A stretch of DNA of 64,000 nt from Candidatus Methanoperedentaceae archaeon (GCA_003104905.1 PQAS01000030.1:20401-84400); one strand, 5' to 3'; positions 44,696 through 55,337 are shown, numbered from the stretch's first letter. Notes: generated by a model from the sequence alone, not told the origin. Translations and numbers: made by a program.

Positions 44696-47600
44696 ATGAA
44701 CAACTCTAAAAATGGTAAATTATATAAACCGGATCTGCAATCAGTAATTGACGGTGTGCCGGAGTGTATCCTGGTTATCGGCCAGGATTATGAAGTGAAA
44801 CTGATGAACAGGGCTGCACGCGAATTTTCACTGAAATGTTCCGGGGCGTCAGAATCCCAGCAATGCTACAAGATTTTCCATCATAGAGAAAAACCGTGTG
44901 TAAAACATAATTGTCCACTGGAAGAGGTGCGAAAGACAGGTCAACCTGCCAGAATTGTACATGAATATTACAACTCCTATGGAAATAAGCTATCCATTGA
45001 GATCGTCTCTTCCCCATTGTATGGAACAGATGGCACTTTCCAGGGAATAATCCAGAGTTCGCGAGACATCAATATACAGGCAGAAAAATACCTCGATGCA
45101 GCTGAGGATGAAAAAAACAGATCCGAGGCTATCATTGCGGCCTTAGGTGATGGTATAATTATCCAGGATACTGATTATAAAATAATATATCAAAATAAGG
45201 CCCAAAAGGATTCTTACGGGGACAGGATAGGTGAACTTTGTTATAGAGCATATGAGGGCAACGATAAGATTTGCGAAGATTGCCCGGTTGAAAAGACCTT
45301 CAAAGATGGAAAAATCCACAGGTCTGAAAGAAGAATCCCAACTGATAAGGGAGTCTCTTTTTATGAATTAACTTCTTCACCTTTAAAAGATTCAAAGGGC
45401 AAAATAATTGCTGGAGTAAAGGTCGTCAGGGATATAACCGAACGCAAGCATGCAGATGAGGAGAAGAACCGATTACTTAAGGCCATAAGCGTAAGTACAA
45501 ACGGTATTACAATAGCAGATAAAAATGACAGGTATATCTATGTAAATACAGCATATGCGGATATTTACGGTTATGCACAGGAAGATTTTTCAGGGGAAAC
45601 ATGGAGAAAGATCACTCCTACTGAATTGATACCTTCTATCGAAAAAGGATTACAGGATACATTACATAATAAAAATATAGGGGCATTCAGAGGAGAAGTC
45701 CCGGGTCTTCGAAAGGACGGAACAACTGTCACGACAGATGTGATGGCTACCGCTTTATGGGATGCGAAAGGGAGCTATGAGGGGCATATATGCATTGTTA
45801 CTGATATAACAGAACGCAAAAGAATGGAACAGACTCTGCGCGAAAGTGAGGAGAAATATCGCAAACTGGTCGAAACTTTGATGGAAGGTATCTGGGTACT
45901 TGACAAAAATGCAAACACCACCTTTGTCAATCCTCGTATGGCACAGATGCTCGGGTATACTGTCGATGAGATGATTGGGAAGCATTTGTTTTCTTTCATG
46001 GATGAAAAGGGAAAGATAATTGCAATGCGCTATTTGGAGCGGCGAATGCACAATGTGACAGAACAACACGATTTTGAATTTCTCCGAAAAGACGGAACAC
46101 GGATATTTACAAGTTTAGAAACATCCCCTATTAATGATGAGAATGGAAATTATTCCGGTGCGATCGCAGCAATAGCTGACATAACTGAGCGCAAGCAGAA
46201 TGAAGAGGAACTTCGTCAAAGTCACAATCTATTGGAGGCTATAAGAAATGCACAATCAAGTTTCATTGAGGATTCTGACAAACGAATATTATTTGATAAT
46301 ATTTTACATAAATTAATTTCAATGACCCAGAGTGAATATGGATTAATAGGAGAGATCTTATATAACGCTGAAGGTAATCCTTATTTAAAAATTATCCGTA
46401 CTATTACCAATATTAACTCGAATAAAGATATCCAGGATGTTATTGAAATAGAGGATCCATCGGGAAAGGATTTTACTAACTTAAAAACCCTATTTGGCCA
46501 GGTAATAATTTCAGGTAAACCGTTAATTTCCAATAATCCTTCCGGAGATAAATGGAACGGTGAGATTCCAGAAGGTCATCCACCTCTTAATTCTTTTATG
46601 GTTATACCATTTTATCAGGGAAAAAAGTTTGTGGGTATAGCCTGTGTCGGCAACCGGCCAGGAGGCTACAATGAAGACCTCGTTCATTACCTGCAACCTC
46701 TTCTCAATACATGCGCAAGTATTATTGAAGCTTATAAAAACAATCAAAAGCGCAAACAGGCTGAAGTTGAACTCCGTGAAAGCGAACGATTCATGGATAG
46801 CATTTTTGAAAGTATCCAGGACGGCATAGGCATAATCGATAGTGAAATGAACATTATCAAGGTAAACAAGACCGCTGAAAGCTGGTATTCACATGCTATG
46901 CCGCTTGTTGGCAAGAAATGCTATAAAGCATATCACAACAGGAAAAAACGATGTAAACAATGCCCTGCCCAGGAAACACTTGTTACTGGTAAATTGGCCT
47001 ATAAAGTAGTCCCTAAACACGGCCCTGGAGGAAAGGAAGTGGGATGGCATGAAATTTACAGCTATCCTCTTAGAGATTCAACAACGGGGCAAATGAAAGG
47101 TATAATCGAATATGTGCGCAATATAACTGAACGCAAGCTAGTGGAGGAAAAACTCAGACAATCAGAAGAAAAATATCGCCTGCTGATAGAGAACATCCAG
47201 GAGGGAGTTTTTGTAATCCAGGATAACAAAATGCAGTTTGTTAATGCAGCAATTTCAAAGATGACAGGCTACAAGATCGAGGAAATTATAGGAATGGATT
47301 TTCTCCATTTTGTTGCGCCAGAGGATCTGGAAATGGTCCAGGATCGCTATTCTCAGAGGCAAAGTGGGGAAGATGTTCCCAGTGAATACGAATTCCATTT
47401 GATGTGCAAGGATGGTAGAAAGATCATTGTTAGTATGAGTGTGGGGATCGTGACCTATCGCCGCAGAATTGCCAGCATGGGTATACTGAGGGATATCACC
47501 GAACGCAAAAATATTGAAGAATCTATTAAAAAATATAACAGGGAACTTGAAGAATCCAATCACATAAAGGAGCTTTTCACCGATATCATGCATCATGACC

Positions 47601-48217
47601 TTTTGAATCCTCTTAATGTGGCACAAGGTTATGTTGAAATTTTCTTGCAGGATGAAACAAATCAAAAGAAAAAATCATATCTTGAAACCATTAGAAGAAA
47701 TCTTCTTAAGGGTATGGAACTGATCGAAAATGCCATGAAGTTCTCAAAACTCGAAAGTATGAAAGATATTGAATTTGAGGAGCTGGATTTGAAAAGGATA
47801 GTGGGAGAGGCTATTGACAATCTCACACCCCTTGCGGTAAGAGCCGGGGTGAATATTGAGAAAAAACTTGATAGCAGGATGATAGCAAGAGCTAATGAAA
47901 TAATTGAAGATATTTTCATTAACATTATTTCGAATGCAATAAAGTATGCATCAAAAGGAAAAAGAATAGTTGTGGATAACAAAGATAATGGAAGCTCCTG
48001 GATTATCAGGATTATTGACTTCGGACCGGGAATTAGAGATTCAGACAAGAAAATGATTTTCGAAAGATTCCACAGGGAAGAAAAGAAAGGAGTGAAAGGT
48101 TCAGGATTGGGATTGGCCATAGCGGGAAAAATAATAGAACTTCACAAAGGGAAGATATGGGTAGAGGATAATCCTGAAGGCGGAGCTATTTTTGCAGTTG
48201 AGATACCTAAATCATAG
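44696..48217 (+). CDS. Soluble multi-PAS/GAF sensor histidine kinase
   Basis: 1173 residues with no membrane helix. About six PAS domains (roughly 15-125, 140-250, 258-380, 385-505, 690-810, 815-935), a GAF-like domain (about 510-680), a HisKA-type helix pair with MHHDLLNPLN (H966/H967) and an HATPase domain (INIISNAIKYA; DFGPGI; GSGLGLAIAGKII). PAS 1, 2 and 5 each carry a C-Y-x(8-9)-C-x(2-4)-C-P motif (CYKIFHHREKPC, CYRAYEGNDKIC, CYKAYHNRKKRC), which may hold a metal or sense redox. No response regulator is adjacent. Confidence 0.92.
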   Translation: MNNSKNGKLYKPDLQSVIDGVPECILVIGQDYEVKLMNRAAREFSLKCSGASESQQCYKIFHHREKPCVKHNCPLEEVRKTGQPARIVHEYYNSYGNKLSIEIVSSPLYGTDGTFQGIIQSSRDINIQAEKYLDAAEDEKNRSEAIIAALGDGIIIQDTDYKIIYQNKAQKDSYGDRIGELCYRAYEGNDKICEDCPVEKTFKDGKIHRSERRIPTDKGVSFYELTSSPLKDSKGKIIAGVKVVRDITERKHADEEKNRLLKAISVSTNGITIADKNDRYIYVNTAYADIYGYAQEDFSGETWRKITPTELIPSIEKGLQDTLHNKNIGAFRGEVPGLRKDGTTVTTDVMATALWDAKGSYEGHICIVTDITERKRMEQTLRESEEKYRKLVETLMEGIWVLDKNANTTFVNPRMAQMLGYTVDEMIGKHLFSFMDEKGKIIAMRYLERRMHNVTEQHDFEFLRKDGTRIFTSLETSPINDENGNYSGAIAAIADITERKQNEEELRQSHNLLEAIRNAQSSFIEDSDKRILFDNILHKLISMTQSEYGLIGEILYNAEGNPYLKIIRTITNINSNKDIQDVIEIEDPSGKDFTNLKTLFGQVIISGKPLISNNPSGDKWNGEIPEGHPPLNSFMVIPFYQGKKFVGIACVGNRPGGYNEDLVHYLQPLLNTCASIIEAYKNNQKRKQAEVELRESERFMDSIFESIQDGIGIIDSEMNIIKVNKTAESWYSHAMPLVGKKCYKAYHNRKKRCKQCPAQETLVTGKLAYKVVPKHGPGGKEVGWHEIYSYPLRDSTTGQMKGIIEYVRNITERKLVEEKLRQSEEKYRLLIENIQEGVFVIQDNKMQFVNAAISKMTGYKIEEIIGMDFLHFVAPEDLEMVQDRYSQRQSGEDVPSEYEFHLMCKDGRKIIVSMSVGIVTYRRRIASMGILRDITERKNIEESIKKYNRELEESNHIKELFTDIMHHDLLNPLNVAQGYVEIFLQDETNQKKKSYLETIRRNLLKGMELIENAMKFSKLESMKDIEFEELDLKRIVGEAIDNLTPLAVRAGVNIEKKLDSRMIARANEIIEDIFINIISNAIKYASKGKRIVVDNKDNGSSWIIRIIDFGPGIRDSDKKMIFERFHREEKKGVKGSGLGLAIAGKIIELHKGKIWVEDNPEGGAIFAVEIPKS

Positions 48218-48234
48218 ATACTTTGATTGAAATC

Positions 48235-49209
48235 TCATATTAATTTCATTAATCCGAATGCAAATATTCCTGCCAGAAGGGGCGAAACTATCCATGCTAT
48301 CAATATCTTTTTAACTACCTCCCCTTTTACTAAGTGCATCCCGCTGTTAGCGCACCCGATTCCGATTATACCGGCAGCGACAATTTCTCCCAGCGAAACA
48401 GGTATTCCTTTGATCGATGCTATATGGACAATGAAGGCTGATGTAAATTCCACAAATGTAGCCCTGATAACACAGAGTTCGGTGATCTCTTTTCCAACGG
48501 TGTCAAGCACCCTCCCGCCCATGATAAGTGCCCCAAGACCGATGGCAAGACCTCCGAAGATCGCTCCCGGAATTGACCCGATAATTCCTGCTCCTACAAA
48601 AGGCCCAACGGCATTTGCAGCATTATTTGCACCGGCAGAATATGCCACATAACAGCCGGATATGGTCAAGAGAACATTAAGGGACTTCCTTATTGAAGCA
48701 TCGGATTCATGGTGATCGGCAAGCCATATCAATATGTGCGTGTAGAGATATTTTCCCATCAAATATGCAAGCAGCCACGCCAGCAGGGGACTGATGACCC
48801 ACCAGCTTACAATATAACCAATAAAAGGTGCATTTATTTTTGAAGCCCCAAAGAAAAAACCGATGCCCACAACAGATCCTACTGCTGCCTGGCTGGTAGA
48901 TATTGGAACTCTCATCAGGTTGGCAAAAAAAACAGTAATTCCAGATGCTGCTACTGCAATGATAGCTCCTTTGAGCACAATTGTTCCCGATGGAAGAATG
49001 CCCGTTCCAAGGGTTTTAATGACTTCTCCGCCGGATATCACCGCACCGAGAACAGAAAATATTCCAATGAGTATAACAGCCTGATATTTTGTCCTGACTT
49101 TGGCCCCGTATGCAGCCCCCATTGATGCAGCAGCATTATTCCCGCCTATATTCAATCCCATGAAAAGAGCAACAACAACTGCAATTATGAATGTAAATGA
49201 AAGTTCCAT
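48235..49209 (-). CDS. pit: PiT-family inorganic phosphate permease
   Basis: 324 residues with about ten helices and the duplicated PHO4 signature: GLNIGGNNAAASMGAAYGA near the N-terminus and SAGANNAANAVGPFVGA in the second half. Expected to import phosphate with H+ or Na+. No PhoU-like partner is adjacent. It lies convergent with the kinase gene (17 bases between stops). Confidence 0.94.
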   Translation of the reverse strand: MELSFTFIIAVVVALFMGLNIGGNNAAASMGAAYGAKVRTKYQAVILIGIFSVLGAVISGGEVIKTLGTGILPSGTIVLKGAIIAVAASGITVFFANLMRVPISTSQAAVGSVVGIGFFFGASKINAPFIGYIVSWWVISPLLAWLLAYLMGKYLYTHILIWLADHHESDASIRKSLNVLLTISGCYVAYSAGANNAANAVGPFVGAGIIGSIPGAIFGGLAIGLGALIMGGRVLDTVGKEITELCVIRATFVEFTSAFIVHIASIKGIPVSLGEIVAAGIIGIGCANSGMHLVKGEVVKKILIAWIVSPLLAGIFAFGLMKLI

Positions 49210-49517
49210 ATGTGTTTTTCAGCTCCAGCTCAATACTCCATTAAGTATCATATAACGTAATGTTATCGGCAAAAATTGACGCAAAGGAAAAAAAAGAAGG
49301 TAACAGGATAAATTTCAGAAGAAAATCCATAAAAATACTTATATGATAGAAAATAATTAGTTTATATAATGATTGAAAGAATTTTGAGATTTTCTATTAT
49401 CTTCTGGTTTGCTAAAACACAGAGGAAAGTGTAAATGCTCTGTGGTTAATTTTACTTGGGATGAATCATTTCACCAGAAAATCTTAAAATTTTTATCAAT
49501 ATTCAGGGTGGATATAA
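49210..49517. other. 308-base divergent intergenic region
   Basis: No credible gene. AT-rich, with a 7-base inverted repeat CACAGAG (49418-49424) / CTCTGTG (49438-49444), similar in style to ACAGAG-type repeats common in environmental archaeal and bacterial genomes. A GGTGG lies nine bases before the TTG start of the downstream ATPase. Confidence 0.45.
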
Positions 49518-52076
49518 TTGAATAGTTATCATGCAATGACAAAGAACGATGTCCTGGCAGAACTCAATATTACAGAACAAGGGCTCACAGGCAAGGATGC
49601 GCTCCAGCGTCTTAAGAAATACGGGGAGAATGATCTTCCGGAAAAGAAAAAGAGATCAAGAATTGGGATATTCCTTGATCAGTTTAAGAATTATTTAATA
49701 TTCATTCTTCTTGTTGCTGCGGTAACAGAAATATTCATAGGGAAATATACAGAAGCTTTCGCGATATTCCTTGTCCTCCTGATAAATGCCGCACTTGGCT
49801 GCACCCAGGAATACAAAGCCCAAACCTCTATTGAAGCACTTAGAAAGATATCCGCTCCTAAAGCAAAAGTATTGAGAGATGGCGTGCGCACACAGATAGA
49901 TTCTTCGAAGATCGTACCGGGAGACATAATATTTCTTGAAACAGGTGACAGAGTGCCGGCTGATGCAAGATTGCTTGAAATTGTGAATCTTGCGGCAGAG
50001 GAATCATCTCTTACGGGCGAATCCATACCAGTTGAAAAAACCATCGAAGCGCTGCAGCGCACGAACATGGTTTTCCAGGGAACTATCATAGTTAAAGGAC
50101 GGGGGACAGCAGTTGTAACCGCTACGGGGATAAATACGGAAATAGGAAAGATAGCAGAGCTTATCCAGTCTGAAGAAGAAAGCACGCCTCTTGAGATAAA
50201 ACTTGAGCAGTTAGGCAAGCACATTGGGTATATTGTCGGATTTATTTGTATAGTAGTATTTGTAACAGGTTTTTTCCGGGGAGAAGAAAAATTCAATTTA
50301 TTTCTCACAACGGTCAGCCTCGCAGTTGCAGCCATTCCTGAGGGCCTTCCAATAGTAGTAACTCTAACTTCAGCCATCGGTATACAGAGAATGGCCAAAA
50401 AGAACGCACTTATAAGGAGACTTCCTTCAGTAGAAACACTGGGCTCGACTACGGTAATATGCACAGATAAAACCGGCACGCTCACATGCAACCAGATGAC
50501 GGTAAAAAAGATATATGCAAACAGGGATGTTGTCGAAGTCACTGGTGTTGGCTACTCCACTGAAGGAAATTTCTCGAAAGACCCGGAGGATTTTGATATT
50601 CTTTTGAAGGCAGGGGCGCTGTGTAATGATGCAAGTATAGCAGGACAGAATTTTGGGGATCCCACAGAGATAGCGCTTCTTGTTTGCGCGGCAAAAGCCG
50701 GACAGATAAAAGAAGATCTTGAGAAAGAAACCCCGAGAACCTCTGAAATCCCCTTCACCCCTGAACGTAAATACATGATCACGATTCACGGAAATACAGC
50801 CTATGCAAAGGGAGCGCCTGACATCCTCCTGACCTTATGCGATAGCGTACTAATAAATGGAAAATCAATAAAGCTGACAATAAAAGAGAAGGATGAGATC
50901 CTGGCAGCTTTCCAAAAGCTTGCAGGAGATGCATTGCGTGTATTGGGTATTGCATATAAACCGGGAGAATTTTCTGAGAAAGGATTCATTTTTCTTGGCC
51001 TTCAGGGAATGATGGACCCGCCGCGAAAAGAAGTGAAGGAGGAGATACAAAAATGCAGGAACGCGGGAATAAAAGTGGTCATGATAACAGGGGATCATCC
51101 TTACACGGCTGCTGCTATTGGAAAACAGATAGGTCTGGAAGTAAAAATACTCACCGGAAAGCAAATCGATGAACTCCCGGATTTGAATTCGGTAGTTGAA
51201 GATATCATAATATTTGCAAGGGTATCCCCGGAACATAAACTGCGAATAGTAGAGGCACTTAAAAGCCATGGACATATTGTTGCGATGACAGGAGATGGAG
51301 TGAATGATGCTCCGGCATTGAAAAAAGCTGATATCGGGATAGCAATGGGCATTTCAGGAACAGATGTCGCCAAAGAGGCGTCCGACATGATCCTATCGGA
51401 TGATAACTTTAAATCGATCGTCAGCGCGGTCGAAGAGGGAAGAGGGATTTATGAAAACATAAAAAAATTCTTAAGATTCCAGCTTTCCACTAATGCAGGA
51501 GCCATTTTAACGGTTTTCATAGGTACTCTCGCCGGTCTGCCTCTTCCACTTACCGCTTTACAGCTGCTCTGGATAAACGTAATAGTTGATGGACCTCCTG
51601 CGCTTTCCCTTAGCGTAGAACCGCTCGATCCGGAATCGATGAAACAGCCGCCGCGAAATCCACGCGAACAAATACTTTCAAGGAAAATGTTAATTCATAT
51701 ATTTGCCATAGGGTACATGATGGCTATTGGCACGCTGGGTATTTTCTCTTACATGCTTTCCATCGGATCCCCAAAGGCACAAACATTGGCATTCACGACA
51801 TTTGTTTTCTTCCAGCTTTTCAATGTCCTGAATTGCAGGTCTGATATCCATTCAATTTTCAAGATTGGTTTTTTTTCAAATAGGACTTCAATACTATCAA
51901 TTACCGGAGTAATTCTTATCCAAGCGGCAATAGTTTATTTTCCACAAGTTCAGGGTGCATTCGGGACTGTTTCTTTGTCACTCAAAGATTGGCTATTTTC
52001 GGCAGCAATAGCTTCGAGCATATTTATTGCATTTGAGATATCAAAATCAATCAAGAACAGGAAAAAAACGATTTGA
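49518..52076 (+). CDS. Type II P-type cation ATPase (PMR1-like Ca2+/Mn2+)
   Basis: 852 residues. Opening YHAMTKNDVLAELN and ALQRLKKYGENDLPEKK is the normal cation-ATPase N-terminus, which supports the TTG start at 49518 (GGTGG upstream). TGES in LTGESIPVEK, phosphorylation site CTDKTGTLTCNQM (D317), KGAPD nucleotide site, and MTGDGVNDAPALKKAD are all intact. Helix 4 has PEGLP and helix 6 has VDGPPALSLSVEP, which resembles PMR1/SPCA pumps with one Ca2+ or Mn2+ site rather than SERCA with two. No regulator adjacent. Confidence 0.93.
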   Translation: MNSYHAMTKNDVLAELNITEQGLTGKDALQRLKKYGENDLPEKKKRSRIGIFLDQFKNYLIFILLVAAVTEIFIGKYTEAFAIFLVLLINAALGCTQEYKAQTSIEALRKISAPKAKVLRDGVRTQIDSSKIVPGDIIFLETGDRVPADARLLEIVNLAAEESSLTGESIPVEKTIEALQRTNMVFQGTIIVKGRGTAVVTATGINTEIGKIAELIQSEEESTPLEIKLEQLGKHIGYIVGFICIVVFVTGFFRGEEKFNLFLTTVSLAVAAIPEGLPIVVTLTSAIGIQRMAKKNALIRRLPSVETLGSTTVICTDKTGTLTCNQMTVKKIYANRDVVEVTGVGYSTEGNFSKDPEDFDILLKAGALCNDASIAGQNFGDPTEIALLVCAAKAGQIKEDLEKETPRTSEIPFTPERKYMITIHGNTAYAKGAPDILLTLCDSVLINGKSIKLTIKEKDEILAAFQKLAGDALRVLGIAYKPGEFSEKGFIFLGLQGMMDPPRKEVKEEIQKCRNAGIKVVMITGDHPYTAAAIGKQIGLEVKILTGKQIDELPDLNSVVEDIIIFARVSPEHKLRIVEALKSHGHIVAMTGDGVNDAPALKKADIGIAMGISGTDVAKEASDMILSDDNFKSIVSAVEEGRGIYENIKKFLRFQLSTNAGAILTVFIGTLAGLPLPLTALQLLWINVIVDGPPALSLSVEPLDPESMKQPPRNPREQILSRKMLIHIFAIGYMMAIGTLGIFSYMLSIGSPKAQTLAFTTFVFFQLFNVLNCRSDIHSIFKIGFFSNRTSILSITGVILIQAAIVYFPQVQGAFGTVSLSLKDWLFSAAIASSIFIAFEISKSIKNRKKTI

Positions 52077-52090
52077 TTCTCACAGAATTC

Positions 52091-52879
52091 CTAATTCTTT
52101 CTTACTTTAAAAACATATATCAATACAATAAAAACAATCCCGATTCCGATGATACTCCATTCCCTGATTTTCGTAGATAGTTCGGATGCCGGTTTTGTAA
52201 TATTTTCATTATTATTTTGCACGACTTCTGTTATATTGGTTTCCGGAGAAGTAAAGTTATATGTTGCATTTTTTCTTATATTGATAGTAATTTCGGCGCG
52301 ATCTCCGGATAAATTGGAGAAATTTCCTGTGATCTTCGAATCGATACTATTCGTTTTATTGTCCATACCTGAAATACCGATAATATCGATGCCCTCTGGA
52401 AGAATTATTGATATGGGTGACTCAGGTTGTCCCAGGAACCAGATACTGCTGTCGTTATAAATGCTTTCTTTCAACCTGTAGGTGACCTTATACCTGTTCT
52501 CGATCTTATCTGCGATATGGGTTTTTCCGATAAGGTCCTGCGATAGGGAAGAATCAACATCTATCAATTCTATTCCTGAGGTCTCATTATTTATCCTTAC
52601 GTCAGGTTCATTTTCTATGGAATTCGTGAACTTTTTTCGCGAATCCTTATCCGCCTTCAGGAGTTCCCATGCATTAATGAAACTATCATTATTTCCGATC
52701 TTTGAATCAAGGTTAATCCTGTAGGCGATTGAATCCATACCATTGAAAGTCTCTGTGTAACTCCAGGTAAGATTATATTCATTTACTGTTATATTATTTA
52801 CCCAACCCGTTTCTGCTGCGACTATATCCATAACTGAAAAAAGAAGAATTAAAGATATGAATATCCCCGATATCTTCAT
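52091..52879 (-). CDS. Exported, membrane-anchored hypothetical protein
   Basis: 262 residues: signal peptide (1-22, ending DIVAAE), an Asn-rich outer domain with many N-x-S/T glycosylation sequons, and a C-terminal helix (about 240-256) with a KVRKN cytoplasmic tail. No family recognised. ATGA overlap with the upstream methionine aminopeptidase gene implies co-translation, though a functional link is not obvious. Confidence 0.72.
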   Translation of the reverse strand: MKISGIFISLILLFSVMDIVAAETGWVNNITVNEYNLTWSYTETFNGMDSIAYRINLDSKIGNNDSFINAWELLKADKDSRKKFTNSIENEPDVRINNETSGIELIDVDSSLSQDLIGKTHIADKIENRYKVTYRLKESIYNDSSIWFLGQPESPISIILPEGIDIIGISGMDNKTNSIDSKITGNFSNLSGDRAEITINIRKNATYNFTSPETNITEVVQNNNENITKPASELSTKIREWSIIGIGIVFIVLIYVFKVRKN

Positions 52880-53751
52880 CTGGTGATTACCTCACATCCA
52901 TCCGCCGTCACGATAATCGTATGTTCAGCCTGGGAGATAAGACCGCCCTGAATTTCCTTGAGTATCGGGTATGGTCTGATAATATTTGCTTTGGAAAGTG
53001 CAAGCATTGCAAAATCCACACGCTCCCCCAACCATCTTTTCGCAAAGGGAAGGGTCTTATATTTTTCTATCTCCTTCAATAATTTCCTTGCGGATGGGTG
53101 CCGGACAGGTCTATCGGAAACAATATGGAAGATCTCGGCACTTCCGGCATCATGTATTTTCCCCGACCCATCTGTGGCGAAAGGTTCAATTGCAATGATA
53201 TCGCCTTCTTCAAGGATCACTCCACCCGTCATTCTCTTATTCGGGATCGCAGGCGGAGCATGCTGGATATACTGTGCTAGCCCATGACCTGTAAGGTTGA
53301 TTATGGGTTTATAGCCATAGGAAGTTATTGTATCTTCAATAACCCCGCCAATATCCGAGGTATTTACCCCGGCTTTAATGAAATTAATCGCCTCCTCAAG
53401 GGCAGATTCAGCAGCCTTAACAAGTTTGGGATTGCCCGAAAGGTCAACAGTGATCGCAGTATCTGCAATGTATCCATCGATATGTACTCCGATATCCAAT
53501 TTTACAATATCTTTTCCAAATACGGATTTATCATTCAAACATGGTGTTGAATGAGCAGCTTCGTCATTTCTTGAAATGTTCACCGGAAACGCAGGTTCTC
53601 CTCCTTTTTCTCGTATCAGGTTCTCCGCAAATTCCGCCACCATAAGAAGACTTGCACCTTCAGTTACTTTTTCCGCAGTAGGTTTTCGGACCTCGGACAG
53701 GATCCTTCCTGCCTGTCGGTATTTCTCGATTATTTCATCAGTTTCTGTCAT
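52876..53751 (-). CDS. map: Methionine aminopeptidase, type II
   Basis: 291 residues. Removes the initiator methionine. Metal ligands are seen in KLDIGVHIDGYIADTAIT (Asp pair), GHGLAQYIQHAPPAIPN (His), EPFATDG (Glu) and the terminal QAEHTIIVT (Glu). The roughly 60-residue helical insert (HPSARKLLKEIEKYKTLPFAKRW) is the type II mark of archaeal and eukaryotic MetAPs. Overlaps the Xaa-Pro peptidase stop by one base, so both M24 peptidases are one transcript. Confidence 0.96.
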   Translation of the reverse strand: MTETDEIIEKYRQAGRILSEVRKPTAEKVTEGASLLMVAEFAENLIREKGGEPAFPVNISRNDEAAHSTPCLNDKSVFGKDIVKLDIGVHIDGYIADTAITVDLSGNPKLVKAAESALEEAINFIKAGVNTSDIGGVIEDTITSYGYKPIINLTGHGLAQYIQHAPPAIPNKRMTGGVILEEGDIIAIEPFATDGSGKIHDAGSAEIFHIVSDRPVRHPSARKLLKEIEKYKTLPFAKRWLGERVDFAMLALSKANIIRPYPILKEIQGGLISQAEHTIIVTADGCEVITR

Positions 53752-54908
53752 TATAATACCAGATTCTTTTCAAACATAGTTAAATTATTGCATCCGCCCC
53801 GTGTAACAACCACTACATCCTCAAGGCGCACACCACCGATTTTCTTATAATATAGACCGGGTTCGACCGTAACAACGCATCCCGCTTTTAATTCCTTTCC
53901 GTTCTCGCCAAGGTTTGGCCCCTCATGGATATCAAGGCCCACACCATGCCCGGTGGAATGGATGAAACCTTCCGTGAACTCAGTATTCTTACCCCTTGCG
54001 GTTTTATATCCTCTTTCTTCCAGCACATCGCATACGATGTTATGGATATCAGCGCCTGTGACTCCTGCTTTTATCTTTTTGAGGGCGCATGATTGGGAAT
54101 CCAGGACGGCCGAATACATATCTGTCAATTCTTTCGAAGGAGTTCCGTGCATTACTGTCCTTGTCATATCCGAATAATACCTTTCCTTTTTGGAACGGGG
54201 CACCATGTCAATAACTATGGGCTGATCTGCAAGAAGCTCGCCTTCTCCTTTCCAGTGAGGATCGCTGCTGCCTCGACCACATGCGATAATAATATCAGGG
54301 GCTTCACAATTGAAAGCAAGAAGCGATCTATCAATAATAGCCCTTATATCCTGGGTTTTTAATGGAGAATTTTCATGCATAAGAACGCCATCTTTCACAT
54401 CTGCATTTTTTATTGCCCGGATACCTTCTGAAAGAGCTTTCTCTGCGGCTCTTTGCGCATATTCTATCGCCCTTATCTCATCTTCATTTTTTATTTCGCG
54501 TATTTCACGCAATGGGCTTTTTATGGGGATGATCTCAAGCCCTGCCCCTCGTAAACAGTCGGCAAGATGAACAGGAAAATTATATGGCACTGCAATACGA
54601 TTCAAATTCTTGGAACGGATAAGCTCGGTTATCATTTCACAATATGCAGTATCAACATCCCCGGTTTTTCGGACCTTATCCATAATGTTGAATCCGGATG
54701 TCGGAATAATATCATGGACTTTTGATTCCTTTCGCGCTCTTCCAAGTTCCATATCAGAAATCAGGATGAGATCTTCCCCTGAATTGAGATAAACAAATGA
54801 ATCATAAGCCAAAAAGCCGCTGGCGTAATACATATCAGCGTTATGTTCGCTCTCACTAACCATCAGGAACGCCTGAGTATCCGGAATATTCAGTTTCATT
54901 GATTTCAT
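53751..54908 (-). CDS. Xaa-Pro aminopeptidase-type M24 peptidase
   Basis: 385 residues: N-terminal creatinase-like domain (about 1-140) and pita-bread catalytic domain. Metal/catalytic signatures: DMVPRSKKERYYSDMTRTV, HSTGHGVGLDIHEGPN, VTVEPGLYYKKIGGVRLED. Probably a PepQ/aminopeptidase P for X-Pro peptides. First gene of the minus-strand pair with map, 31 bases below the DsrE stop. Confidence 0.93.
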   Translation of the reverse strand: MKSMKLNIPDTQAFLMVSESEHNADMYYASGFLAYDSFVYLNSGEDLILISDMELGRARKESKVHDIIPTSGFNIMDKVRKTGDVDTAYCEMITELIRSKNLNRIAVPYNFPVHLADCLRGAGLEIIPIKSPLREIREIKNEDEIRAIEYAQRAAEKALSEGIRAIKNADVKDGVLMHENSPLKTQDIRAIIDRSLLAFNCEAPDIIIACGRGSSDPHWKGEGELLADQPIVIDMVPRSKKERYYSDMTRTVMHGTPSKELTDMYSAVLDSQSCALKKIKAGVTGADIHNIVCDVLEERGYKTARGKNTEFTEGFIHSTGHGVGLDIHEGPNLGENGKELKAGCVVTVEPGLYYKKIGGVRLEDVVVVTRGGCNNLTMFEKNLVL

Positions 54909-54939
54909 GAGGTTAATAATTGTACATATTTCCTTCGAT

Positions 54940-55305
54940 TTAAAGGTTTATCACAAGCTGCCCCTCATCACAATATTCAAGCATAAGGTCAGCCACCTCA
55001 AATGACTGAATCATCTCTATACCTTCGATAAGTTCATCATTCTCTAAACCTACCATCGACGAAGCAAGTTCACAACATTTGATCTTTATTCCCATTTCGA
55101 TACACTCCTTCACCCGCTCATCATAAGCAGGTGTTCCAGTCTTGCCTTTTTTTCCAAGAATAACACCCATCGGACCCCAGAGAACAAGAACTACGTCCAG
55201 TCCTTTCTTCCGGTAATATTTCGCAAAACGCAGGATTTCATTGGGACTTGTGCTCTCATAAACCATATTTTTAAGGAACAGGAGTACTTTTGTAACGCCG
55301 GACAT
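54940..55305 (-). CDS. DsrE-family protein
   Basis: 121 residues. VTKVLLFLKNMVYESTSPNEILRFAKYYRKKG and KKGLDVVLVLWGPMGVIL are typical of the DsrE/DsrF-like fold, and IKCCELASSMVGL places paired cysteines where sulfurtransferase members have their active cysteine. Persulfide carrier or tRNA-thiolation-related roles are known for the superfamily; which applies here is unknown. Confidence 0.82.
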   Translation of the reverse strand: MSGVTKVLLFLKNMVYESTSPNEILRFAKYYRKKGLDVVLVLWGPMGVILGKKGKTGTPAYDERVKECIEMGIKIKCCELASSMVGLENDELIEGIEMIQSFEVADLMLEYCDEGQLVINL

Positions 55306-55337
55306 TATTGATATATTTTAAATATAGGGTAATGAAC

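Noticed and set aside
49691..50542. Long open frame on the minus strand (about 283 codons) opposite the cation ATPase
   Set aside because: Fully antisense to a well-conserved P-type ATPase; the peptide is Ser/Thr/Pro-biased with no known motifs.
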